64,000 nt of DNA from assembly GCA_005784505.1 (NCBI GenBank), contig VCAZ01000149.1:611501-675500 (forward strand), given 5' to 3'. This DNA is from Bagarius yarrelli (taxonomy: Eukaryota; Chordata; Actinopteri; Siluriformes; Sisoridae). Within the stretch, counting starts at the first letter, position 1. Every line of letters begins with the position of its first letter. Both the position numbers and the translations under genes were made by a program. Below the pieces are notes generated by a model, which did not search any database, was not told the DNA's origin, and worked only from the letters and a program-made list of their open reading frames with translations. Below, one piece after another: positions 1 to 11,752 of the stretch.

Positions 1-940
1 GACCATCCATGAGGGTGGTATGAGGGCCCGACGTCCACAGGTGGGGGTTGTGCTTACAGCCCAACACCGTGCAGGACGTTTGGCATTTGCCAGAGAACAC
101 CAAGATGGGCAAATTCGCCACTGGTGCCCTGTGCTCTTCACAGATGAAAGCAGGTTCACACTGAGCACATGTGACAGACATGACAGAGTCTGGAGACGCC
201 GTGGAGATCTGCTGCCTGCAACATCCTCCAGCATGACTGGTTTGGCAGTGGGTCAGTAATGGTGTGGGGTGGCATTTCTTTGGAGGGCCGCACAGCCCTC
301 CATGTGCTCACCAGAGGTAGCCTGACTGCCATTAGGTACTGAGATGAGATCCTCAGACCCCTTGTGAGACCATATGCCGGTGCGGTTGCCCATGGGTTCC
401 TCCTAATGCAAGACAATGCTAGACCTCATGTGGCTGGAGTGTGTCAGCAGTTCCTGCAAGACGAAGGCATTGATGCTATGGACTGGCCCACCCGTTCCCC
501 AGACCTGAATCCAATTGAGCACATCTGGGACATCATGTGTCGCTCCATCCACCAACGCCACATTGCACCACAGACTGTCCAGGAGTTGGCGGATGCTTTA
601 GTCCAGGTCTCCTCATCAGGAGCATGCCCAGGCATTGTAGGGAGGTCATACAGGCACGTGGAGGCCACACACACTACTGAGCCTCATTTTGACTTGTTTT
701 AAGAACATTACATCAAAGTTGGATCAGCCTGTAGTGTGTTTTTCCACTTCAATTTTGAGTGTGACTCCAAATCCAGACCTCCATGGGTTAATAAATTTGA
801 TTTTCATTGATCATTTTTGTGTGATTTTGTTGTCGGCACATTCAACTATGTAAAGAACAAAGTATTTATTAAGAATATTTTATTCATTCAGATCTAGGAT
901 GTGTTATTTTAGTGTTCCCTTTATTTTTTTGAGCAGTGTA
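1..940 (+). mobile_element. Tc1-like DNA transposon, 5'-truncated by window edge, decayed
   Basis: Fragments of a Tc1/mariner (DDE_3) transposase are readable in two frames: FTDESRF near 155-175, VMVWGGIS near 258-282, LMQDNARPHV near 405-434 and SPDLNPIEHIWD near 498-533. These carry the three DDE positions. Stop codons interrupt the frame (for example after 256 and near 340), so no intact enzyme is encoded. The 3' flank ends in a terminal-repeat-like stretch with TTTTTTTGAGCAGTGTA at about 923-940, where the sequence turns abruptly into LINE sequence. The left end lies outside the window. Identity of the superfamily is secure from the motifs; the exact family is not determined. Confidence 0.85.
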
Positions 941-2735
941 TATTTAGGTATTACTATCACAAGGAAACATAAAGACCTTTTTATAGAAAATTTTATGGGG
1001 TTCTTACTAAACCGTATAAAAAGGAACCTGGGGCGATGGTCACCCTTATCCATGACACTCGTTGGTAGAATTAATTTTGTTAAAATGAATATTCTTCCTA
1101 GGTTTTTATACCTATTTCAGTCTGTGCCTGTCTTTATTCCCAGATGTTATTTTAATACATTAGACTCAATTATATCATCTTACCTTTGGAAAGGTAAACG
1201 CCCTCGTTTGAGCAAAGCCCTGCTTTAAAAACCCAAAAAGGATGGCGGTCTGGCTTTACCAAATTTTCATTTATATTACTGGGCAGCAAACATTCGTTCT
1301 CTTTCCTTTTGGACATATTTTCATCACCGACTTAATAGGCCAACTTGGGTGGAGATGGAGATGAATTCCGCTAAAAACATTTTAGTCTCTGCACTCCTCG
1401 GATCTGCTCTCCCCTTCCACTCAATTAAGCTAATAAATAACCCAGTTGTTAAACACACTTTGAGAGTATGGGCTCAGTTTAGAAGATACAGTGGTTGCCT
1501 GGACGTCTCTCTCTCCAGTCCGATCATCTCTAATCATCTCTTCCAGCCCTCTGTACATGATGCAGCATTCCAAGAATGGTACAGTAAAGGAGTAAAGCTC
1601 TGTAAGGATCGCTTTATTGAGGGTAAGTTTGCTTCATTCGAACAACTTTTAGAAAGATTTAGTCTACCTAATTCCCACTTTTTCAGATACCTACAGAGGC
1701 ACTTCATTAGCTCTGTGTTACCAAATTTCCCTGAGGCTCCCGATGTAGCTGTTATTGATACTCTCAGCATGGCGTTTGAGTCACGCCATGCTGAGTAAAA
1801 TTAAAACAGATTGGGAAAACGATTTGAACCTGAATCTGGAACCAAATCCTTAAACTGCCAAATTCAACCTCTCTGTGCGCTCGGCACTCGTTATTACAGT
1901 TTAAGGTCGTACACAGGGCCCACTATTCGAAAGCCAAACTTTCTCGTTTTTACCCTGATATCGATCCCTGCTGTGACAAGTGCAAGAGTGGTGAAGCTTC
2001 CCTCATCCATATGTTCTGGACATGTCCTAATCTGGAGTTATTCTGGAGGGACATCTTTCAAACTCTGTCCAGAATACTAAATCACAAGATTAAGCCAAAT
2101 CCGCTAGTTGCCCTTTTTGGCATTGTTGGGGATGAGCATAAGCATTTAACCTCAGCTGAACGTCAGATTGTGTCCTTTGCTTCCCTACTTGCTAGGCGTT
2201 GTCTCTTATTAAAGTGGAAGGACACCACTTCACCCACCCATGCCCAGTGGCTCAGAGACATCATGTCCTGCTTAGCCCTTGAAAAAATTCATCACTCAAT
2301 CAATAAGTCAGGCTTAAAATTTCAACAGGTGTGGGGGACCCTCCTTCGTATGTTCCCTACTCTCTAATCTTATTTACAGCTTACTCCTTTTTATATTTAA
2401 TTATTGATCCATTTCTTTTTGGTCCAGACTTCCAGCACTCTAATTTTCTCTTGCTATCTCTATTCTATTCATGCCTGGTGCTGGGCGTTGTCATGGTGGA
2501 CATAGGTTCTTGCAGCTTGGTCTGATAAATAATGCTCTTTTGGCACATAATGCTGGCTCGGAGGGGGAGGGAGGGGTGTTTGTTATTATTCTACAAACTC
2601 TGTACAAGTGTGTCTCTACTGTTTGGTTCTATATTTTGTGTTGTTTGAATCACTTGTATATTTGTCTGTTATTTTATGTTTTGTTCAAAGAAAAACTAAT
2701 AAAAAATATTGAAATTTTTTTTAAAAATAACAGGA
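941..2735 (+). mobile_element. L1/Tx1-like non-LTR retrotransposon, 3' end, decayed
   Basis: The conceptual translation has the C-terminal part of an L1-type ORF2: YLGITIT followed by NLGRWSPLSMTLVGRINFVKMN (split here: NLGRWSPLS, then VGRINFVKMN) at about 940-1095, then SYLWKGKRPR and DGGLALPNFHLYYWAA (about 1240-1290). Several stops and frame changes break it into pieces at 899-1228, 1349-1798 and 2011-2367. The element ends in an A-rich tail near 2690-2735 (AATAAAAAATATTG), as expected for a LINE 3' end. The Tc1-like element at 1-940 appears inserted into its upstream part. It is a dead copy. Confidence 0.8.
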
Positions 2736-3321
2736 TAAAGACACAAACGTAGTCGAAAGGCAGGCAAAGGTCAATACACGAAAAACACTAGCAAACAGAA
2801 ATCGTAAAATGAACGTAGCAATGATCGAAATCAGAATAACCAATACATAGACATGGGAACGTTTAGTATGTAGGCAAGCGAACAATACGTCGCAACATGG
2901 TGTCCCGTGATCATAGCATATAATGCTAACAACGGAAGTAGTGCTAGTATTCAGGCGGGGGCACCCTATTGGTGGTTGGAATTGTTACAGTGTTACAGTT
3001 AGCAAGTTTCACGAAGAATGCAACTCAAGCATTCGCTCCTAGAGAACATTATGTCTTTTCTATGTACAACTTTCTCACGGTAATTTATATAATCACACAT
3101 TTACACTGAACAATGCATTGAGGTGAGTGTTATATTACAAACTGTGTGGGTTGTCGGTAACACTACGTTAACTTTAGGTTTTTAACTATGTTTGTTGATG
3201 ATTTAAAAGTCATTTAAAATCATTTTTAAATAGTTTTGGAGCAGTTAGACTGGCATGAAGAAGAATAGTAACTTTAACGCATTACCTGCAAAATAGTGTT
3301 GTGCCAAAACGCCCCACAGAA
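2736..3321. other. Intergenic sequence, no gene seen
   Basis: AT-rich spacer. The first 200 bases after the LINE tail look unlike the rest (richer in CG dinucleotides, with ACGTAGTCGAAAGG-type sequence) and may be part of another old repeat, but I cannot classify it. No open frame with gene-like features is present. Confidence 0.5.
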
Positions 3322-3512
3322 CATTTACAGCATTTAGCAGACGCTCTTATCCAGAGCAACTAACATTTATCTCATTATACAACAGAGCAATTGGGGGTTG
3401 AGGGCCTTGCTCAGGGGCCCAACAGTGGTGGCTTGGTGAAGCTGAGGATCAAACCCACAATCTTTGGGTTGATAGTCCAACACCTTAACCATGAGCCACC
3501 ACTTCCACAGAT
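3322..3512 (-). mobile_element. tRNA-derived SINE (antisense)
   Basis: On the minus strand the element starts with a tRNA-like head: GTGGCTCATGGTTAAGGTGT resembles an A box and GTGGGTTTGATCCTC a B box. It ends with the tail GCTCTGGATAAGAGCGTCTG followed by CTAAATGCTG, seen again in several other SINEs of this window. It is a SINE insertion, not a tRNA gene, because there is no cloverleaf. Confidence 0.75.
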
Positions 3513-4182
3513 GGAAGGGACAAGCAGAATTTATTAGCATTTAAGTCACTGTTTTTCACAAGGTAAAATAAGTGTGTTTTTTTTACAAGACCAATAAGAT
3601 TTTTTTAATTAATGTATATTATAGACTTTTCATTTAGACCCTAAAGAATCATCTCAACTTATGAGAAACTAGGCATCCGATGACATCTTTAAAAAATGCA
3701 TTTATTTCCAAATACATTTTTCAATTGTTTTATTGGCTTAAGTTTTTTTTTTCGATTAGCCTATAAAACTTTAAAAAACCCTCGAAAGATAAAGTGGCTT
3801 TAGCTTTAACAGAAAGCCGCCTTAGGTTATTATTTATGAGCCATAAACACAGCACAAACTGTCAACGACAAACACACACACGCTTAGAGTTATCAGAGTG
3901 TGTACAGAGAGGGGGCTTATCTCATGCACACACATAAGTACACACACACACACATATTAGGTTCATAAAAGTTTTTTTGCAAACTTTTGCTGGATAATGC
4001 AACAAAGCCCAACATTATAAATTAAGTAACACAATGCTTTTTAATATTTTACAGACAATCTGCTATTTTTAATAACTTTCTATTTCATTTTAAATACAAA
4101 ATAACCTGCTGAACAAACAACATGTGCATAACACACACTTGTCCACTTTCTCATACATGAGCTTACAGACGTCCGTGATTGG

Positions 4183-4325
4183 TTAGTTGGGAGATGTTAG
4201 TTCAGAGGTTAAGGTGATGGCCTGCGAACCAGAAGATTGTGTTTTCAGTTCCCAGCACCAACTAGAAATAAGATAAATGTAGGTCATTCTGGATAACAGC
4301 GTCTGCCAAAATGCCAGAAATTTAA
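4183..4325 (+). mobile_element. tRNA-derived SINE (sense), decayed
   Basis: GTTAGTTCAGAGGTTAAGGT at about 4196-4215 resembles the SINE A-box head seen elsewhere in the window, with a B-box-like GTTTTCAGTTCCCAGC some 25 bases further on. The end carries the shared tail (AATGTAGGTCATTCTGGATA, then ACAGCGTCTGCCAAAATGCC, 4276-4316). The family is not determined. Confidence 0.65.
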
Positions 4326-4559
4326 ATGTGTTGCTGTGACGGACAGGTGAGAGAAAGTAAGCCCCGCCCACACTGAGAGAATATTAACAATCACATGTTG
4401 ATCTTGTTACATTGTGGTTATATGTTCGAATCCAGCACATGGGTTGACTGAAAATGTTTACGTTTTTGTATTTTACTATCACAAGCCTTAAAATGGAAAA
4501 TATGACAAACAATAACCAATCAATTTGTTCTGAAATTTTACAAACTCTCAATGATGAGA

Positions 4560-5145
4560 ATTAGGGCTGTTACGATTATCAAACTTGCAATGATGTTGAT
4601 TTATTGGCTGTTTTGGGGCTTTAATAATTAATTGTTTGTTTTAAGGCTTTTACAATTGTTAGTGAAAAACAATTAAGCATTTTAAAAAAGCTACTTATAA
4701 TCGCTTCAATTTGTGCCTTTTTAACACTTTACTGTAAATATTTTATTGGCGATAATAGTAGTTTAGAAAATCCATATTTTGTGCCCTGTTTATTTGTTTA
4801 GATGAATTAATGTTCTATGCAGTTGCATTATGGGTCGTTAACATGATTTGAGCTGGTGATGGAGTGTTTTTAAAGCTTGTCTGGAGCATCAGAAAACCGC
4901 AATGCTCCAACTTTTAAATCACGCCGCTTCACTCACTCACTGTGGTTGAAAGTAGGGTGCTGCAGGTACTACAGCTATGGCTAATAAAAGGGCGCAATAA
5001 TTGCGGTTGGTTTCAACGGTTGCGGTTAGGTCAAATAATTGCGATTATACCATTATTTACTAATTGTGCCAGACCTCCTCATCTGTGTATTTGTTTACCT
5101 GAGTCAATTTTCAGTGAAAAATTATACTTATAAATATATTTAATT
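4560..5145. mobile_element. possible non-autonomous hAT-like repeat, decayed
   Basis: The stretch opens with TTAGGGCTGTTACGATTATC and closes with CAAATAATTGCGATTATACC. Both contain the ATTGCGATTA/ACGATTATC type of sequence that is common at ends of old fish hAT-type elements. There is no transposase frame. This is pattern recognition only; the flanking AT-rich spacer (4331-5460) holds nothing else I recognise. Confidence 0.3.
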
Positions 5146-5939
5146 TGAATAAATGTTGATTGCAGAAGGTCTTTTGTATAGCTAAACTTCCTGAGTACCA
5201 AATCAGTCGTGTTTTGTCCATGCATTTTTTTTCCTGGTGCATTAATTCAATGCACTAATTTTTAGTTTGTTTAGTGTAGTTGCTTCTTTACTTGTTCGTC
5301 ATGTGTTATAGAGGAACATGGTAGAAATAAAACAATGTCAACATTATTTTACTCTTTTCTGTTTAAATTAATATCGTTGCTTTGTATATGGATAAACTTA
5401 TTACGTTTAAATCAATTTATAACCAATTAATCTTAGAACGTGAGATTAATAAAATCTCGGATCAAATACAAAATGGCGCCTTACTCTTTCCGTTGTCCAC
5501 TAGTTTTAGTGTAGATGAAGTTGTTTTGGCTCCCTAAGTAGTGCACTTGCAGCAAATAGGAAGCAATTTGGGCTTTATCCCGTTTACCGACGCTTCTGAT
5601 TTTGACAGGCGTTTTACTACTAGTTACCTACTATTTTACTACCGTGTAGGTAAGCAGGAACAATAGGTAAAAATTGCGGGTAAATACTGTTCGTTTAGGT
5701 TATTTACTTAACAAGGATACAAAAATGTCGTGTAACTTCTCTGTACTTACAAAAAGCTGGTTATGTTAAGGGCTGAACTTCTGAACGCTGGAGAATATTT
5801 CGTAAGAGTTATCCGTTGAGTTAATTTATGAATACTGTCGGTTTTGTTAAGTTTTATCGCTAGTCATTGACATTTAACTGCTACCGAGCCAGCTCATGCT
5901 AGCCAGTGCTGAAATACATCCATAACGCGGTATTTATTT

Positions 5940-6115
5940 TCTCATCCGTGTGAGTCTGAAGATTCGGAGTCCACGATTGGTTGAGGTTACATGACTGACA
6001 TCGAAACAATCCAATCAATGGCGCGTGTGCCTGTCCTTTTTTATCCAGCCAATCCGAGCGCAGGAGGCGGACTTTGTAGGACTATATGAAAATATGCCCC
6101 GGCATTAAAACACAG
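5940..6115. promoter_or_regulatory. orphan promoter-like block with three CCAAT boxes
   Basis: ATTGG at 5976-5980 (inverted CCAAT), CCAAT at 6011-6015 and CCAAT at 6049-6053 are spaced about 35 and 38 bp apart, followed by GGAGGCGGACTTTG (GC-box-like) and an ACTATATGAAA stretch near 6080-6091. The block is also richer in CG than its surroundings. Regular CCAAT spacing is typical of NF-Y-driven promoters. No gene starts nearby on either strand: stard4 is convergent and ends at 7282. A further ATGGCGCC motif lies at 5472-5479. The target is unknown. Confidence 0.35.
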
Positions 6116-7281
6116 TGTTTTTACAGTTATTTTATACACACGCATGTATATGTAGGAGTTTAGTAACCTTATAATGCTGCACATGCAAAGTTAGATTTGA
6201 CTTAAATTAAACTTATAATCACGTCAATCGAAATGACTGAATGGCTCCATCTGCAGGTTTAAAAACATTTAATAATTTTCTGGTAACGTTTAATCAGAAA
6301 TGTTCTTCAGCAGTGAAGGAAACGCACTGAAATGTGTTTTTCAGAACAATAGTCATTTAAAGCATATTACATAAATAAAAACGGTTTACAAAAAAATAAT
6401 TTATGGGAAACTTATGGGACAACCTGTAAATATATATTACGCTCCTTAAACCATGTCTACATTTTACAGGCCTATAATACTGCTATTTATGGGACAAAAA
6501 AGATCATATTTAGAGTTTTAATTAAGACAAAAACATTTGCTGTAAAAATTCAACAAATCAGTAACCACTTATACTTACAATGCTCAAAACTGAAAATATT
6601 CTCAGGGTGTAGTGACTTCCTTTACATCTTACACAGCGTTTCTAAAGCGCTCAGATAAAATAAAGCATAAAAACACCTCAGTTCTTTTCATCTGAATGAT
6701 TTTAATAACAACATGATTACATAACACAATGTTACTTTTTGTAGCGAGACACAAGTCTCATAATGACTTCACAAAGAAAAGCTATGGTGAAACCAGAAAT
6801 ATTAGCACCTCAGGTAAATATTTAGTCACTGAGTTTTTTTGTCCTGAGTGATTATAACTGTCACAATTTACAGAAGTAATTAAATCATCAATACAGCATT
6901 ATTTATCATACAAGTAAAAGGAATCCAATAATAAATCTCATTTATTAGTCGTACAATTACTCCTGTTTTATAAAACATGCAATTGATTATCATACCTTCT
7001 GTTCCTTGTTTGTTTTTGTACACGTTAAAATAAATAACCTGAATATATAAGCGTATATATTACCTCTATCTACCTATTAAATACGCTTAAATATTTATAA
7101 AAACATATAATGCTGGAAATGGAACTAGTGGGAGAGACAGTAAAAGACAGACCAGAGTAGAGAAAGTGAAAAAGAGGAAAAGCAAGAGAGAGAGAAAGAC
7201 AAAAAGGAGGAAAGGAGAGATAGATAAATAGAGATACATGGAGAGAAGGAAAGACAGACAGAAAGAGAGAGACAGACAGGT
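6116..7281. other. intergenic spacer downstream of stard4
   Basis: AT-rich, no gene seen. A purine-rich tract of GAGA/AAAG type runs from about 7128 to 7277. The stard4 3' UTR should lie here on the minus strand; TTTATT at 6947-6952 reads AATAAA on that strand, but I cannot say which signal is used. Confidence 0.5.
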
Positions 7282-9357
7282 TTAGGTTGCGAGCGCACTT
7301 TTCAGGTCCGAGTAGAATGTGATTAGAGTGGTTGCCATGGCAACATCAACCGCAGCCTGTGGGATTTTCCCTCTCAGGTCGGTCTGGATGTACCCGCTAA
7401 GCAAACTGCAGGGGGCGTTGAGGTCACCGCCATCGGCAGGTACGCAGAACCAACCACACGGATGATTAAACCCTCTGATGCTGCAGCTCTGCTCCTGCTG
7501 CTCTCGCTCCACACTTACACCTGACACACACAAACAGAAGTGTTAACTAACAAATCTCCTCGCTTTACAAAACTTCCTTATACTAATAAGTGTGTGTACA
7601 CTGTCCCTGTAAATAAGATGTTACTAGGGAAACAGTAACAAGAGTTTAAGCAGATGTCGCCCTGCTTCCACGTGATGTGAAAACGTTTACCACAGGACAG
7701 AAGGCCGCTCTGATAGTCAGTGGTGTAGGAGAAATCCACAAACTCTCGAGGAGCCACAATATTCCACAGTTGGCCGGCGGTGGTGTAACGCATCACACAG
7801 CACGCCTGCAACACAAACACGCACACTTATTATGAAACACATAGTTCAGAAAGTCATCCTATATCATCAGTCAACCCCCTAGAGAGAAGAAAAGATAATT
7901 TAAGAATTTTTACCTTGTCTAGAGTTTCTATAATGTCCATAGTAGTCATCAAACTGTCCCACTGTAAGCGATATGGTCCTGGACGAATGTAGTCCACAAT
8001 CCTACATGGCTTCTCCATCACCAAACCCTCAACTTTATACCTGCAGGCAAGAAACTGCTCAGAATTTGCTAGGAATCTGATAAGGAACCTGCTTATAATC
8101 TGCAAAGAAACTGTGATTAAAAACCTGAACATAATTTGATTATAAGATGTTTGTAATCTGAAACCTACTCAGGATAGGAACCTAAACATAATCTGCTGCT
8201 CCAGATCTGATGAGAACCTACTCATGATCAGATGAGAACCTGAACGTAATTTGCTGAGAACCTGCTCAAAATCTGATGAGAACCTTAAGATAATCTGCTG
8301 AGGAACCTGCTTATGATCTGATAAGAACCTTCTCATGATCTGCTAAGAACCTGAACATTATCTGATGAGGAACCTTCTCATAATTATTAGCTCTTCAGCT
8401 GACAGAATGTCTTTCAAACATGCCACCCAAACTGCAGAGAAATTAGTAGCAGATCTCAGTCACACAATTCCAATCAAAATTCTAATTAAAAATAAAAAGT
8501 AACAGCTACGACAAAGCATGAGCTTTCTTCAAAGCATGAGCTTTCTTTATATAAACATTTCACAGATTACGGATGAACCACAGATACAAGTGTCACATCA
8601 CTGCCCTCAATGTCTGAAGTGGGAAAATGAATCACAAACTGAGAGCACAGACTCACAGGAAGCCGCTGAACTCTGATGAAGGTTTCCTCCATACGGTGAC
8701 ATCTTTCTATAGAAGAAACAAAAACCTTAGGCATGCAAGCCAGTCTTCTCCACTACGCATAAACCCCTGTAGATTAAATGATGCTGTTTATTTTACACAC
8801 ACACCTGGTCCCGAGGTTCATGTTAACGATCTTATTTATTGCATTACATTTTACACACAACGTTTTGTTAAAGTAAGGCGATGTGTGTATGATGTGTGTC
8901 AGAGATAAAGCTGGAACATTTTCAGGACAGCGTTTTGCTTTGTGATTTCACAGGAACAAGACAAAGTGAAGATTTTGTTTTTCTTTTACCTCATAAAAGA
9001 AATTAAACAGAATCTGGTGAAGGGAACGGGTGTTTATAACTGCTATAATATAACGCATCGCGCAGACATACGAATAAATAAGGGATTTAAAGGATTTGTG
9101 ATGTTATCAGAATCAAACATTCCAAAGATCCAGGAAAATATCTAGAAAAACAACAACAACCAAAGATGTTTTGAACTTATTGTAAAGATTATGGAGAGAT
9201 ATGAGAAGAAAAGATTTTTCTAAGAAAACATTAGAAAATAAAATATACAAACCGATTTTTTCGCCACTTTCCATTCAGCTTGTTCCAGGGTGTGATATGA
9301 TATAAGAGTGTTCTCCAGCCGGGTTCTCAATTCAGTAACATCCGGCAAACTGCCCAT
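7282..9357 (-). CDS. stard4: StAR-related lipid transfer protein 4 (START domain)
   Basis: Five coding exons on the minus strand join in frame to 636 nt (211 aa; mammalian STARD4 is about 205): 9357-9253, 8706-8657, 8040-7914, 7805-7691 and 7520-7282. All introns are GT-AG. Visible family signatures are KDVTVWRKPS, IRPGPYRLQWDSLMT, RYTTAGQLWN, PREFVDFSYT, GFNHPCGWFCVP and GYIQTDLRGKIPQ, which match STARD4 rather than STARD5 or STARD6. The product is a single START domain with no signal peptide. In the family it is a cytosolic carrier that moves cholesterol between membranes, and in mammals it is sterol-regulated through SREBP-2 (established knowledge). The ATG at 9357 is chosen because the next residues (MGSLPDVTELRTRLENTL) align with the family start. 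The protein's C-terminal exon is slightly longer than usual (a VSVEREQQEQ insert). Confidence 0.95.
8150..8390. repeat. degenerate minisatellite in stard4 intron 2
   Basis: About nine imperfect copies of a 22-30 bp unit built around GAACCTGCTCATGATCTGAT, with spacing that varies, run through the intron between coding exons 2 and 3. The earliest copies begin close to the exon 3 acceptor, near 8085. The array is non-coding. Confidence 0.75.
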
Positions 9358-10020
9358 GATTATCCTGAGTCAAACAGTGAGAATGAACAGAGAAATGGAA
9401 GAACTTTTGACAACGTAACACTGCAGAAAGAAGAAGAAGAAGAAATCAAGCCGCATCAGAGCTCAGAGCTGATCTTTAACCTGATTTATAACACGCTGTA
9501 AAGTTCTGTTAAATATTTCACATCATCTTTACCAGCTTTAACACCGAGAAACATGTGTTACTAAATTAATGATGATCAACTCATAAAAATAGAAATCGAA
9601 ATAATAACACCAACAGATTAAACTGATTATTAATGATAATTAAATGAATCGGTTCTAGAATCATGTCTAAGAACAGATTATTAAAATTACATGAATAAAT
9701 CAAATGAATCAATTCAACAAAACTACAAATCCAAGTTAATGTTACTCACCTTTATCCGATGTCTTTTAATGAATCCTTTTGGGAAAAAAAATTATTATTC
9801 ACAATGCATTTTTTCCAATCTTAACCAAAAGTACAAACTGAAAACATCTACAAATACGTCATTTTTCGCCAGTTACGATACCAACCAATCAGAACCAAAA
9901 GCCTCCACCCACGGAAGTGCATGTGTTTGCGGATTCGTTCACCGTAACTCGTGTAATTTAAATATAGAGAGTGATTGGTCAAACGCCTCGGACGTTTTTT
10001 AGTCACGGGAATAAACTGCA
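9358..10020 (-). promoter_or_regulatory. stard4 upstream region with CCAAT boxes
   Basis: Upstream of the stard4 start codon the strand carries CCAAT at 9885-9889 (plus strand) and ATTGG at 9974-9978 (CCAAT on the minus strand), with CCTCCACCCACGG at 9902-9914 between them. SREBP sites in sterol genes usually sit next to NF-Y CCAAT boxes, and mammalian Stard4 is an SREBP target. The CACCCACGG stretch is only an imperfect match to a sterol element, so this is a suggestion. The 5' UTR exon itself is not resolved. Confidence 0.4.
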
Positions 10021-10234
10021 ATACCTCGAGGATCCACTAGAGAAAACTATTAAAACTATAATTGTGTTATTTTTACTGTTTTCCACGCCATTATCAATCC
10101 TGGAAATTAATTTTTATAAATATCGGTAAAAATTATTTTCCCGTCGAAATCTCTACATTTTGAGTAGACTTTTGACAACAATGTTACTTAAAAATTTGGT
10201 AAACTTTGATATATTTCTTTTTATATTAACACAG

Positions 10235-10890
10235 ATGTTTGCAGATGTCATTCTGATCTGTAATCAGAGCGAGGAGCAGGTGGAGGAAAACCTGAAGAGG
10301 TGGAGGTTTGCTCTGGACAGAGGATAAACGAAAGTCAGTCGTAGCAAGACAGAGTACATGTGTCTGAATGATAGGGAGGGAAGTGGAACAGTGAGATTAG
10401 AGGGTGAAGAGGTGAAGAAGGTACAGAAATTGAAGTACTTGGCATCAACAGACCAGAGCAATGGAGAGTGTGTAAAAGAGGTAAAGAAGCGAGTATAGGC
10501 AGGTTGGAATGGGTGGAGAAACGTCCCAGGAGTGATGTGTGGCAGGAGAAAATCAGGTAGAATCAAGGGGAAGGTGTACAAGACAGTGGGGAGAGCAGCG
10601 CTGAGGAAGAGACATGTGGCAGAGCTGGAAGTACCAGAGCTAAAGATGTAGTTTTCTTTGAGAGTGATGAGGTTGGACGGGATTAGGAACGAGTTCATTA
10701 GGGGGCTTGTACAAAGCAGGGATAGTGAATATATTGGTAGGAGGATGTTAGAAATGAAGCTACCAGGCAGAAGGCAAAGAGGAAGACCAAAGAGGAGATA
10801 TATTGATATGATAAACAAGGACATGAAGTTAGTGGGTGTGAGTGAAGAGGATGTAGAGAATAGGGTACCCCTAAAAGGGAACAGCCGAAA
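10235..10890 (+). mobile_element. RTE-type non-LTR retrotransposon reverse-transcriptase relic
   Basis: A broken reverse-transcriptase C-terminal region is readable: MFADVILICNQ at 10235, then EEQVEENLKRWRFALDRG, KTEYMCLND, KVQKLKYLAST, RIKGKVYKTVGRA, MRLDGIRNEFIRG, GRRMLEMKLPGRRQRGRPKR (up to about 10795) and DMKLVGVSEEDVENRV. The catalytic (F/Y)ADD box has become FADV. There are in-frame stops (near 10325 and 10496) and internal losses, so the copy is dead. The open frame on the opposite strand (10264-10824) is a shadow. Confidence 0.75.
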
Positions 10891-11752
10891 GAAGAAAACG
10901 ACGTTTATATAAACACTGTATATTAAATAAAAGGCATATAGGATTTTATTTCCTAATTATCTTTGGTCTAGAAGAAAACTTATCATATACTTTAACAAAT
11001 AATACTTCTTGTCAAATTTAAAATAGTTTCTAAACATTCATTGTACTATAATACTAAACATGCCACATTATTTTCTGATTGTATTAAAAATATCTTGATT
11101 TGAAAGATCAATTTGTAATTAATTCATATATACAAAAAAATTGTATCCACACAATCGGAATGGATATCGGAATGAAAATCAGATTTTAAGATACAGTGAA
11201 ACAGTGTTGAAAAATAAAATAAAACAAAAATACTCAGAAAAATACTTCGAAAATCCTTTATTTTAGGAAAATGCTCATTTCTACATTTTAAAACAGTTTT
11301 TAAGAACAAACCGTAAGACACCCAATTCCTCAGCAGCAGCACAATTCAGTTCCACCAAAAACCGGCTGGTTGAAAGAATAAAAGACTTTTTAGTCCTACA
11401 GAATGGATTTGCTGACACTTCAACGTTTATGACAAAACAGTTTTAATGAAGCTGCATTAAATCTCAGTGCTTAAAAATACAGAAAGCTTCTGTGAACCTT
11501 CGTTTAAAGATTTTTTCCAGCATTTAACCTCTGACATAACCCGTCATTAATTCCGTAGTTCAGTGTTCTAGCAGTGAACAAATCTATTAATATCCCACGA
11601 TTTAACCAAAAACCAAAAGATAAATGTTTACAAATCTCTTTCTGTTTCAGTTTCTCAGTCATAAACAAGTGAGAATTCTAGTTGGCCAACCCAGTCTTAG
11701 CTGGGCAGAATAAGGTTCTGGTTTTGATCTGAGGTTCTGGTTCTTCCTGGAC
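10891..11752. other. AT-rich spacer and dtwd2 3' flank
   Basis: No gene seen. The dtwd2 3' UTR should extend leftwards from 11752 on the minus strand; a minus-strand AATAAA can be read at 11251-11276 in a T-rich context, but the site used is not determined. Confidence 0.5.

Noticed and set aside
10026..10041. CTCGAGGATCCACTAG looks like a cloning polylinker (XhoI, BamHI, near SpeI)
   Set aside because: Only 16 bases match, flanked by ordinary AT-rich genomic sequence with no vector backbone; chance is the simpler explanation.
10264..10824. 186-residue minus-strand frame with membrane-like sequence
   Set aside because: Antisense shadow of the reverse-transcriptase relic.
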